Source: Planctomycetota bacterium (GTDB lineage Bacteria > Planctomycetota > B15-G4). Taken from it: a stretch of 55,349 nucleotides of DNA. This document shows positions 35,225-41,870 of this stretch, piece by piece. The translations under genes and the position numbers were made by a program. The first letter of the stretch is position 1, and each line of letters starts with the position of its first letter. Location: the NCBI GenBank assembly GCA_029259725.1, contig JAJDER010000043.1:1-55349 (forward strand), read 5' to 3'. A model generated the notes under the pieces. That model saw nothing but the letters and a program-made list of their open reading frames with translations, searched no databases and was not told the origin of the DNA.

Positions 35225-35883
35225 GGCGCACCCCGGCTGCAGTAGCACTGCCCGAGCTGCCAGATCGGGTTGTCACACGAGCAGCAGGCCGACGTGCAGG
35301 AGCCGTCCCACCCGTCCGGCGGGGGGCCCTGGAGCGGTGGAGGCTCGCAGCATGCGCAGCACCGACCCCCAAAGGTCGTGTCGCTGCCGTCGCCGTCGAC
35401 AATGATCGTGCCGGTCGTGTCTCTGCCGTCGTCGATGATCCAGAGCTCTTCGGTGACCTCTGGTTCGGGAAGCTCACAGCTCCCATCTTCGCCCTCGGGC
35501 AGGTAGCGGTAGCACTGGACCACCCGCTCGACCTTCTGCTCCTCGATCGCAGCCTCGATCCGCTGGAGCGGGATCTCGCGCTGCTCGAGTAGCTTCACGT
35601 CCCGCATGTTGCGGGTGCACCTGTAGGTGCTGGAGCCGTAGCTGAGCGTCGTCGGCGTATACCAGATGTCGAAGTCGGATCCCCAGCACGACGCGCCTGG
35701 GGCGCGCGGCTCCGAGAGGAACTCGAGCGCCGCCTCCAGGGTCTCGAACTCCCGTTCCGCATCCATCGCCTGGGTCTCGGTGCAGCTCACGAGCTGGGTC
35801 GGTGATGCTCCTGGGCATGGCACCGAGACCTCCCCGTCGTAGGTCCACGAGAGCACGTAGACCGTCGCCAGCAGGACCAGCAT
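35221..35883 (-). CDS. Exported Cys-rich protein
   Basis: A 220-aa protein beginning MLVLLATVYVLSW, a short signal peptide or anchor. About sixteen Cys are present, half of them in the C-terminal part (CCACCEPPP, SACCSCDNP, GQCYC). A charged helix lies in the middle (EQREIPLQRIEAAIEEQKVE). Start ATG 35883 is preceded by AGGAGG and overlaps the upstream stop (TGATG); GTG 35886 is an alternative. The Cys density suggests a disulfide-locked extracytoplasmic protein. No family is recognised. Confidence 0.72.
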   Translation of the reverse strand: MLVLLATVYVLSWTYDGEVSVPCPGASPTQLVSCTETQAMDAEREFETLEAALEFLSEPRAPGASCWGSDFDIWYTPTTLSYGSSTYRCTRNMRDVKLLEQREIPLQRIEAAIEEQKVERVVQCYRYLPEGEDGSCELPEPEVTEELWIIDDGRDTTGTIIVDGDGSDTTFGGRCCACCEPPPLQGPPPDGWDGSCTSACCSCDNPIWQLGQCYCSRGAP

Positions 35884-36530
35884 CACATCACCTCCTGGTC
35901 AACGGCGGCCAGCTCAACGCAGGCGCAGTAGGACTCGACGATCGCGCAAGGCTCGTCGGGCGCCTGCCGGTACATGCCCAGCCGGGCTGAGGTTCCTGCC
36001 GGGCACGCCGGGCACATTGCCAGTGCCTCGTCGCGCATCCGTTCCCACTCGCACTCCTCTGCCAGGTAGAGCTCGGGGTCGACGTCGGCCAGGACCTCAT
36101 CGAGATCCCCGCCCGTGGCGTGGCAGGAGTCCAGCCACTGATAGCTCTCGGTCTCGGGGAGGCTTGCGCGGCGGGCCCGCACTTCGTCCCAGTAGACGAC
36201 CTCGGCCGAGAGCCACGGCCACGGCATGGAGTTGGTGATCCTGATGAAGCCGGGCCGGTCCGAGTCCCCGTTCAGCTCGCAGCAGGTGCAGCTGGCCCAG
36301 CCGTAGTGGCCGAGCTCGATGTTCTTCGGTCCGCCGAACTCCCGGCACGCCTCGGCGCAGACCTGCTTGTAGTCCTCGAGGTCAGCGAACTGGCTGCAGC
36401 CCGCGAGCCCCAGAAGGGCGATCGCGAGGACGGCGTCCACACGAGATCCACGTGATTTCGCCGTAACCCCGTGGAATTGCTCAGGGCGTCGAGGGTCCGC
36501 TACCCTCGCACCGGTCGGTGTCGGTCTCAT
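35883..36530 (-). CDS. Lipoprotein, Cys-rich
   Basis: A protein of up to 215 aa with the lipobox VLAIALLGLAGC, so probably lipidated and anchored in a membrane. The mature part has about a dozen Cys, in groups such as SCTCCELN, CPACP and SYCACVE. ATG 36530 has a strong ribosome site (TAGGAGGA, 11 bases upstream) but puts 30 residues before the hydrophobic core. GTG 36440 would give a cleaner signal peptide. It heads the exported block. A role in superinfection exclusion or lysogenic conversion is possible from context only. Confidence 0.7.
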   Translation of the reverse strand: MRPTPTGARVADPRRPEQFHGVTAKSRGSRVDAVLAIALLGLAGCSQFADLEDYKQVCAEACREFGGPKNIELGHYGWASCTCCELNGDSDRPGFIRITNSMPWPWLSAEVVYWDEVRARRASLPETESYQWLDSCHATGGDLDEVLADVDPELYLAEECEWERMRDEALAMCPACPAGTSARLGMYRQAPDEPCAIVESYCACVELAAVDQEVM

Positions 36531-36557
36531 AAGTAACTGTTCCTCCTACGTTTTTCG

Positions 36558-36576
36558 TTTCGCCTTCGTGGCGAAA
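36558..36576. repeat. Inverted repeat TTTCGCC-5-GGCGAAA
   Basis: TTTCGCC and GGCGAAA flank TTCGT in the 77-base gap between the coiled-coil gene and the lipoprotein gene. No U-run follows on either strand, so it is not a standard terminator. A near-identical repeat (1-base spacer) lies at 44255-44269. Confidence 0.55.
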
Positions 36577-36583
36577 ACGGCAA

Positions 36584-36602
36584 GGCGTCCACACGAAATC
36601 CA
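36584..36602. repeat. 19-bp direct repeat copy, partner at 36432-36450
   Basis: GGCGTCCACACGAAATCCA here and GGCGTCCACACGAGATCCA at 36432-36450 differ at one base and are 152 bases apart. The first copy lies in the 5' part of the lipoprotein gene, the second in the gap upstream, both close to the 3' side of the integrase region. They may be protein-binding sites. Confidence 0.5.
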
Positions 36603-36607
36603 CCACG

Positions 36608-36928
36608 CTACTCCGTGGTATGAGACTTTCCCTCAAGCCTCATCTCGCCGGCGAGCGATGCGTACGGCTCCCCGGGATCCGTCAATCCGAGGACCTCGCG
36701 CCAGTTCGGCACGTGCTGCTTCAGCTGGTCCCGCTCCCAGGTGAGCTGAGAGACCTGCTGCACCCTTCGGGCGTTGAGCTCGTCGAGCCGGCGGAGCTGC
36801 TTCTTCGCAGCGGCGAGCTTGGCTTCCTTCACACCGACATCGCGCCGCAGACCTTCGATCTCCTGAGAGAGCGTCTGCGGTGCGGACAGCAGGATGTGCC
36901 AGGTTTTGCGGATGCGGTGGAACATCAT
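36608..36928 (-). CDS. Coiled-coil protein downstream of integrase
   Basis: A 106-aa protein: basic N-terminus (MMFHRIRKTWHILL), then a long heptad-rich coiled coil (SQEIEGLRRDVGVKEAKLAA to about residue 72), then a short tail. ATG 36928 lies in the integrase stop (ATGA) with GGGGAGG upstream. No family is recognised. Coupling to int suggests a related role, such as a recombination accessory factor, without direct evidence. Confidence 0.65.
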   Translation of the reverse strand: MMFHRIRKTWHILLSAPQTLSQEIEGLRRDVGVKEAKLAAAKKQLRRLDELNARRVQQVSQLTWERDQLKQHVPNWREVLGLTDPGEPYASLAGEMRLEGKSHTTE

Positions 36929-38178
36929 CGGTCCTCCCCGTGGAGCCTTTCCAGCGTCGCTCGGGTCGAGGTCTCTGCGATCTTCGCGTAGTGCGCCACG
37001 GACCGGATGTCTCCGTGCCCGAAGATGGTGGCGATGTCCCGGTCGTCGACGCCCAGGTTCTTCAGCAGCGTCCCCAGGGTGTGCTTGGTCCCTTCGTAGA
37101 GGCTCGCCTGCGCGCCGGCCTGCCGGCACGCCGCGTTCCAGATCTTGTGCAGCGCCCCCTTTCCCCACTGCCGGGTCTCGTTCACGGCCTTCGGGTTCTG
37201 GAAGAGCCAGCCTTCTGGCTCCCAGCGTCGGCGGTGTTCGGGCACGTGCTCTTCGAGCCATCCCTGCAGGACGGGCATGGCGGGGACGACCCGCTTCTGC
37301 GAGGCCCTCTTCGGTCCTCGCACCAGGCCGTCGATCCGGTCGTCCTTCGCGCCCTCCACGATGCGAATGGTCTTCGCCTCGGGAGACCAGCAGCTGACCC
37401 GGATCACCCGAGCCTCGGAGGGTCGGATCCCGCAGGTGGACAGAGCCAGGAACACGCCGCGCTCCTCTTCGGAGATCGCCTCCAGCACCGCGAGCTGCTG
37501 GTTGGCGGTGAGCGTGACGGGCACCCGGCTCTCGACCTCGGGCAGCTCGAAGGTGGGGATCTGGAATCCGGGCCGCCGCTTCTTCGCCCAGGAGAGGAAG
37601 GCGCGGAAGCCCAGGAGGACCCCGCGCTGGGTCTTGGCTGAGAGCGGCCGGCCGTTCGGCTGCGCGAGCTCGGCCAGGTGCAGGGCGAAGTCCTCCACCG
37701 TGGCATCGGTCACGGAGAACAGGGACTGGCCCTGCCACCAGGTGAACTCTCTCCGAGCCCAGCGGCGGTAGGCGGCCAGGGTCCGAGGCTGTCGCTGCCC
37801 GACACGCACGAGCCGCTCGAAGTGCTCGAGCCACTCCTCGAGCAGCGTGTCGACGGTCGCGCCGTCAGCGGACTCCGGTGCAAGCTCGGCCAGGACGTCG
37901 GCGAGTGGGCGTCCCGCCTGGACCATCTTCTCGACGGCGTGGAGCACGCCCTGGGCGAGCTCGCGATTGTCGCCGAACGGGATGCCCCGGAAGCTCCTCA
38001 GGTAGCGAGGACCCCAGCTCCGGCCGAAGTCCAGGTAGAAGAGCTCACCGCTCGCGCCGCGCCTTCGACGGACGTGCCCAACGGACCCCACCTGGATGCT
38101 CCCCTCGACGATCGCCTGGAGGAGTACAGCACGGAGCGGGTCCGAAAGTGCAGCGAAGGCGTCCGCGCGGGGTATCAC
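36925..38178 (-). CDS. int: Tyrosine recombinase (phage integrase)
   Basis: A 417-aa integrase for site-specific insertion and excision. Residues 1-100 are an arm-type or accessory N-terminus, and 105-210 an SAM-like core-binding domain (TVDTLLEEWLEHFERLVRVG). The catalytic domain follows. Arg252 in STCGIRPSEAR, His388 in IFGHGD and nucleophile Tyr397 in VAHYAK are in place. The usual HxxRH box reads EGTKH (362-366), so the first His is Glu and the second Arg is Lys. Start GTG 38178 follows the previous stop by 7 bases. It lies at the far end of the PL operon, as in lambda. Confidence 0.93.
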   Translation of the reverse strand: MIPRADAFAALSDPLRAVLLQAIVEGSIQVGSVGHVRRRRGASGELFYLDFGRSWGPRYLRSFRGIPFGDNRELAQGVLHAVEKMVQAGRPLADVLAELAPESADGATVDTLLEEWLEHFERLVRVGQRQPRTLAAYRRWARREFTWWQGQSLFSVTDATVEDFALHLAELAQPNGRPLSAKTQRGVLLGFRAFLSWAKKRRPGFQIPTFELPEVESRVPVTLTANQQLAVLEAISEEERGVFLALSTCGIRPSEARVIRVSCWSPEAKTIRIVEGAKDDRIDGLVRGPKRASQKRVVPAMPVLQGWLEEHVPEHRRRWEPEGWLFQNPKAVNETRQWGKGALHKIWNAACRQAGAQASLYEGTKHTLGTLLKNLGVDDRDIATIFGHGDIRSVAHYAKIAETSTRATLERLHGEDR

Positions 38179-38185
38179 GCCTCGA

Positions 38186-38335
38186 TCACCTCTCGCCGGG
38201 AGGCTTGAGCCCGCCCCTATACCACCGCAGCTTCTGCTCGAGCTCCAGCACCCGGCGCGACGCCCGCAGCCACGCGATCCCGATTGCGACGGCGGGGATG
38301 AGGAGCACGAGCGACTGCATCGTGCACGCAGTCAT
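38186..38335 (-). CDS. Small membrane protein
   Basis: A 49-aa protein with one N-terminal hydrophobic helix (LVLLIPAVAIGIAWLRA) and a basic C-terminus (KLRWYRGGLKPPGER). ATG 38335 overlaps the upstream stop (ATGA). Function is unknown. Confidence 0.6.
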   Translation of the reverse strand: MTACTMQSLVLLIPAVAIGIAWLRASRRVLELEQKLRWYRGGLKPPGER

Positions 38336-38736
38336 TCCGTACACACCGGCTTCGCCTGGCAGAAGCCTCGATTGCGACACGCTTGAGGCCTGGTGCACCA
38401 GGGGTAAGGGAGAGGGGGGGCGGGCTCTGCGACCAGGTCGGAGAGGTCGACTGGAGCGGTACTCCCCGACATCAGCTTGTGCTGGATGCGGTGCCATGCA
38501 GCGTCGAAGTCCCAGCCGTAGCCAACGGCAAAGCCGATCGCGCCGTGAACGATCATGACGAGGCTCTCCATGATCGCCTCGCGGTCATCGGCGGCATCGG
38601 CCTTCACGAGGTTGGAGCAGCAGTCGTGGACGAGCTTCACCCGGACATGGCGCAGGAGGCGGTCCTCTCCGAAGACCTGCGGAGACAGTCCAAGCAGCGC
38701 GTGCACACGCCGGACGTCCGCGGTCTTGCTCCTCAC
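38332..38736 (-). CDS. Hypothetical phage protein with C-terminal Cys motif
   Basis: A 134-aa protein from GTG 38736 in the stop of the upstream gene (GTGA). The middle (REAIMESLVMIVHGAIGFAV, then WDFDAAWHRIQHKL) is helical and loosely recalls MazG-like folds. The C-terminus has four Cys in WCTRPQACRNRGFCQAKPVC, a possible metal knot. The MazG resemblance is weak. Confidence 0.55.
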   Translation of the reverse strand: MRSKTADVRRVHALLGLSPQVFGEDRLLRHVRVKLVHDCCSNLVKADAADDREAIMESLVMIVHGAIGFAVGYGWDFDAAWHRIQHKLMSGSTAPVDLSDLVAEPAPPLPYPWCTRPQACRNRGFCQAKPVCTE

Positions 38737-39221
38737 GCCACCCTCCCGCACACCCAGCCTTCAGGCTTCGTGTCGTAGGAGACGTAGAGCGGATGCTTCG
38801 GGTGCCCGTCCTTCGTGACGCCCAGGCACCAGAGATCCATCGACCTGGTGAGGCCGAGTGACATGGCCTGGACGGTTGCCACCTGGTGCGCACCCCAGGC
38901 CGCGTAGGTCCTGGCCGAGACCTCCATCGCCTCTTGGACGACTGCGAGGTTCTTCTCTGGGTCACCCTCTGGGCGAGAGTGCTTGGCGAGCTCGCTGGGG
39001 TCGGTGGCGCGAAGCGGGAAGAGGTTCACCACCACGATCGAGCCGAAGCCCCAGCGGGAGGAGAAGCCGATCACCTTCCGGATGGTGGGATCGTCCTTCT
39101 GGGCATCCGCGGTACTGGGGTTGAGCATGATCCAGCACGCCTTGGGGAGCCTGGCATTCCAGGTCCGCAGCAGCGTGTAGCGGTACGGGCCATCGATCAG
39201 TGCGGAGCCGGCCATCCTCAC
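38733..39221 (-). CDS. DUF1643 protein
   Basis: A 162-aa protein with strong DUF1643 features: DGPYRYTLLRTWN, CWIMLNPSTADAQKDDPTIR, GSIVVVNLFPLRATDPSEL and a GAH motif in YAAWGAHQ. The family is widespread in phages and bacteria and its activity is not established. GTG 39221 overlaps the upstream stop; ATG 39215 is an alternative start. Confidence 0.88.
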   Translation of the reverse strand: MRMAGSALIDGPYRYTLLRTWNARLPKACWIMLNPSTADAQKDDPTIRKVIGFSSRWGFGSIVVVNLFPLRATDPSELAKHSRPEGDPEKNLAVVQEAMEVSARTYAAWGAHQVATVQAMSLGLTRSMDLWCLGVTKDGHPKHPLYVSYDTKPEGWVCGRVA

Positions 39222-39820
39222 GGGAGCATCCCCTCCTGGTCGAGCGCAACGTCCACGTGGTGCGGCTGCTGCTCTTCGCACAGGGCCTTCGCCCAGAACT
39301 GCAGCGCCTGCATCTGTAGCCGCTGGTGTGCGGTCCACGAGTAGGCGATTGACTCGGCGTCCTGGGTGGCTTCGTAGATCTCGTGCGAGTGGAAGATCTG
39401 ATGTTTCGAGGTGAGCAGCTGCTTGACGGCGTTGCGGGCGTCCTCCTCCGCGAGGTCCTCGGCGTCCTTTCCGACGAGCGATGCCGCGTGCCGCCAGAGG
39501 GTCAGATCATCCCACCCCGAGCGAACCTCTTCGGCGAGCTCGAGCAAACCGGAGATCGTCGCGTCCTGGTCGTACTGCTGCTTCGCATCCGACTTGCCGA
39601 GCAGGTAGCCCTCATCAGAGCCCGCAACCCAGCCGATGCAGTCGGGGAACTTCGCGAGCGCCTGATAGTGCGTGAGCACCAGGTTCCCGATGTCGCCCGA
39701 CAGCACCAGGATCCCCTTGGACCACGTGACGTGAAACCAGTAGGAGCCCTTGTCGGGGTCGCGTACGCGCCAGGACTTGGACTCGAGGTCGGTGATCTGA
39801 TGATTCGCAAAGTCGGTCAT
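39218..39820 (-). CDS. Conserved hypothetical phage protein
   Basis: A 200-aa soluble protein starting MTDFANHQITDLESKSWRVR, with SYWFHVTWSKGILVLSGDIG near the N-terminus. A helical acidic middle (GKDAEDLAEEDARNAVKQLL) and a C-terminal SIAYSWTAHQRLQMQALQFW follow. Small proteins with the SGDIGN and LQ-W-KAL features occur in phage early operons, but no function is known to me. ATG 39820 overlaps the upstream stop (ATGA). Confidence 0.7.
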   Translation of the reverse strand: MTDFANHQITDLESKSWRVRDPDKGSYWFHVTWSKGILVLSGDIGNLVLTHYQALAKFPDCIGWVAGSDEGYLLGKSDAKQQYDQDATISGLLELAEEVRSGWDDLTLWRHAASLVGKDAEDLAEEDARNAVKQLLTSKHQIFHSHEIYEATQDAESIAYSWTAHQRLQMQALQFWAKALCEEQQPHHVDVALDQEGMLP

Positions 39821-40053
39821 GCGCAACTCTCCTCCGTGCACAGCAGCGGGTTCCTGATCTCGTCGAACTCGACCGTGCCCAGGTAGACCCAGGCGTCTCC
39901 GTAGAACGGCCCTGCCGTGTTCGCCCGCTCCCAGGGGTCGTCGAGGTTCACCTCGAGCTGGTCGACGATCTGGTCGGCCAGGACCAGGTCCCTCTCCTGG
40001 CAGTCGAGGCACATGCAGTCCTCTTCGTGCTCGTGGAGATCGTGAAGCGTCAC
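39817..40053 (-). CDS. Small acidic protein with CxCxxC
   Basis: A 78-aa protein from GTG 40053 (GTGA overlap). It begins TLHDLHEHEEDCMCLDCQER, with a CxCxxC metal-site candidate and a His/Glu-rich start, then an acidic body ending LLCTEESCA. Function is unknown. Its first residues resemble the neighbouring 20-codon reading frame. Confidence 0.6.
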   Translation of the reverse strand: MTLHDLHEHEEDCMCLDCQERDLVLADQIVDQLEVNLDDPWERANTAGPFYGDAWVYLGTVEFDEIRNPLLCTEESCA

Positions 40054-40439
40054 GCTTCGCCTCCGGTACAGCACTCGCAGTGCCGTTTCGTGCGCAGGCG
40101 CTCGCCTGTGACCTCGTGACCGCAGTCCAGCTCCTGCACGACGTAGCCGCCCTCGATCCGGCTACTCACGACCGGGCGAACACGGGTTCGCGTGCCCCGC
40201 ACAAGTCTGAGGTGGATCCCGACCTCCGGGTAGGCGTTGCTGAACTCGAGCTGGAGGCTGCGCACCTGATGCTCGGCCTCGGGCATGAGGGGCTGGTGCG
40301 ACACAACGATCAGCTCGCACCACCCTCGCCCGCCCCGCGCTCGGGCGCTGTGTACGCCTGCAACCCTGCGGGCCCGCTTCGCGAGGGACGCCGCGTACTC
40401 CTCGGGATCGCGCTTCTTGAGCCGCCGGATCTCGCTCAC
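40050..40439 (-). CDS. Hypothetical protein with C-terminal Zn-binding motif
   Basis: A 129-aa protein from GTG 40439. A basic N-terminus (EIRRLKKRDPEEYAASLAKR) is followed by a beta-rich middle. A C-terminal CGH...CECC element (VQELDCGHEVTGERL, KRHCECCTGG) may bind zinc. No family is recognised. Confidence 0.6.
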   Translation of the reverse strand: MSEIRRLKKRDPEEYAASLAKRARRVAGVHSARARGGRGWCELIVVSHQPLMPEAEHQVRSLQLEFSNAYPEVGIHLRLVRGTRTRVRPVVSSRIEGGYVVQELDCGHEVTGERLRTKRHCECCTGGEA

Positions 40440-40498
40440 GACATCACCTCGTCGTGCTCGTGGAGATCTCCGAGGGGGAAGAGGTGGAGCTGGGTCAT
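40436..40498 (-). CDS. Possible 20-codon micro-ORF
   Basis: ATG 40498 lies in the stop of the upstream gene (ATGA) and the frame ends with TGA 40436-40438 inside the next start (GTGA), so it bridges two coupled genes exactly. It would encode 20 residues including LGDLHEHDEV, similar to LHDLHEHEED of the gene at 39817. It may be a real micropeptide or only a translational relay. Confidence 0.4.
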   Translation of the reverse strand: MTQLHLFPLGDLHEHDEVMS

Positions 40499-40746
40499 GG
40501 CTTGAGCAGCTTCTCGGCCGGCGTATCGTCTGCGGTGCCGTAGGCGATGGCCGGAGCCTCCCACCCAGCGGGGAGGTAGGACGCCGGAGCAATCTCCGCC
40601 TCGCCACTGAGCAGATGGTTGGAGAGCTCCTCGTCGAACGCGCGGGTCTCTTCGAGAATGCCCCGTGCGTCGTCAACGCTCCGGGCCTCCACTAGGACCT
40701 CGACCTCTACGGTCGCGATGTACAGTCGCCGGTCGGAGTCGCTCAT
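40495..40746 (-). CDS. Small acidic hypothetical protein
   Basis: An 83-aa protein (MSDSDRRLYIATVEVEVLVE, then ARSVDDARGILEETRA), an alpha/beta pattern of a small ferredoxin-like fold. ATG 40746 overlaps the upstream stop (ATGA). Function is unknown. Confidence 0.6.
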   Translation of the reverse strand: MSDSDRRLYIATVEVEVLVEARSVDDARGILEETRAFDEELSNHLLSGEAEIAPASYLPAGWEAPAIAYGTADDTPAEKLLKP

Positions 40747-40946
40747 GCCGCAGCCTCCCGCGCCCGGGCCTGATGGATCAGGCACCATCTCTCGTCCTGA
40801 ATCGCCCAGAGCTCTTGCTCGCAAGCGCGCTGGCGTTGATCCAGAGCATCCATCTGCTCCGTCTCTTCGGCGGTGAGCTCGACCGTGCGCCAGGGGTTGA
40901 GCAAGCAGAATCCGCGACGAATGCGGTAGCGGACGTGGCGTCCCAT
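40743..40946 (-). CDS. Small helical hypothetical protein
   Basis: A 67-aa protein with a basic start (GRHVRYRIRRGFCLLNPWRT), then a Glu/Gln-rich helix (TAEETEQMDALDQRQRACEQ). ATG 40946 is preceded by GGAGGAGG and overlaps the upstream stop (TGATG). Function is unknown. Confidence 0.6.
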   Translation of the reverse strand: MGRHVRYRIRRGFCLLNPWRTVELTAEETEQMDALDQRQRACEQELWAIQDERWCLIHQARAREAAA

Positions 40947-41362
40947 CACGCCCTCCTCCAGAAGCACGTCAGCCCATGCCCCTCCGGCAGGATCCAGACG
41001 TGGCGCATGTTCTGGACGTCGACGAGGTCCTGGTCGCGAGGGAAGACCTCAACCGCTTCCTGATCTCCGAAGCCGCACTGGCTCTTGATCTCCTGCAGGG
41101 CGTCCCAGGAGATCCCAGACTTCCACCGGCCTCCCGCCTCCAGGTCTGCAACGGAGACGGTCAGGCGCGTCGGCTCGTCGCCGATCTCGAACTGCTGGAC
41201 CAGGAAGCGGCGCGATCGCCAGACACGGACCGGTCGGTTCTTCGGAGCAAGGCGCGACATCTCCGGCCAGTCGTCGCGTGGAATCTCGACGAGGAACTTC
41301 GGCCAGCGTCGAGACTCCGCTCGGAGCTGCGCGGCACGCTGGCGAAGAGCTCGGCGCGTCAC
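40946..41362 (-). CDS. Conserved hypothetical phage protein
   Basis: A 138-aa protein from GTG 41362. The C-terminal block (GISWDALQEIKSQCGFGDQE, AVEVFPRDQDLVDVQNMRHV, WILPEG) is a pattern I recognise from many phage early regions, without a known function. The N-terminal part is basic and Trp-rich (RVWRSRRFLVQQFEIGDEPT). Confidence 0.7.
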   Translation of the reverse strand: MTRRALRQRAAQLRAESRRWPKFLVEIPRDDWPEMSRLAPKNRPVRVWRSRRFLVQQFEIGDEPTRLTVSVADLEAGGRWKSGISWDALQEIKSQCGFGDQEAVEVFPRDQDLVDVQNMRHVWILPEGHGLTCFWRRA

Positions 41363-41526
41363 GAACCAGGCTCCTCGTCCAGGTAGAAGAACTGACAGCT
41401 GCAGTCCTCGAAGTCGTAGTCAGAATCGTCCTCGCACTCGACCGCGATCTCGCAGTAGCCGCCGCCGTCGAAGTGCTCCTCTCGAGGGTGCCCGCACGTG
41501 CAGATGTCCTGGTCGTGCTCGCTCAC
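41359..41526 (-). CDS. Small acidic Cys/His-rich protein
   Basis: A 55-aa protein, GTG 41526 to TGA 41359-41361, coupled at both ends (GTGA overlaps). CTCGHPREEHFDGGGYC and DCSC give a CxCGH...H...C...CxC pattern, a likely zinc site, in a very acidic context (CEDDSDYDFED). Function is unknown. Confidence 0.6.
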   Translation of the reverse strand: MSEHDQDICTCGHPREEHFDGGGYCEIAVECEDDSDYDFEDCSCQFFYLDEEPGS

Positions 41527-41870
41527 GCCATCTCCCGTCGTCGGTCAGCCTCGGGCCACTGCGGCACGCCACGCGAGATCTCCGCTCGCAGCTCCACGGC
41601 GCGGTCGGGATGGGCGAGGACGTAGGGGAACGGTGTGACCGGCAGCTGGCTGCGCGACACAGGCAAGTAACCCTCTGCGTCGGGCGACCGGACGAGGAAC
41701 ATCGCCGGCTCGTTCGACTGCTTCCGCCATCGGAATGGATCCCACGGCCGAGACAGCCAGCGCTCGCGCCAGGTGCGCCAGACCCACTTCGTTGCCACGC
41801 ACGCGGCGCTCTCGACGACCGGCATGCGTCGCCAGGCGTCGAGCTTGGAGCCACGCAGCCGAGCGCTCAC
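41523..41870 (-). CDS. Trp/Arg-rich hypothetical protein
   Basis: A 115-aa protein from GTG 41870 (GTGA overlap). It contains VWRTWRERWLSRPWDPFRWR, an unusual Trp/Arg cluster, then MFLVRSPDAEGYLPVSRSQL. A nucleic-acid-binding role is possible but unproven. Confidence 0.6.
   Translation of the reverse strand: MSARLRGSKLDAWRRMPVVESAACVATKWVWRTWRERWLSRPWDPFRWRKQSNEPAMFLVRSPDAEGYLPVSRSQLPVTPFPYVLAHPDRAVELRAEISRGVPQWPEADRRREMA

Noticed and set aside
36490..36508. CGAGGGT-ccgct-ACCCTCG stem resembling a tRNA T-arm and hence an att core
   Set aside because: The loop lacks the TTCRA pattern, no other tRNA arms are present, and it lies within the 5' part of the lipoprotein gene.
38332..38736. MazG-type nucleotide pyrophosphohydrolase
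   Set aside because: Only a loose helical resemblance; the acidic ExxE/ExxD metal-binding motifs of MazG are not visible.
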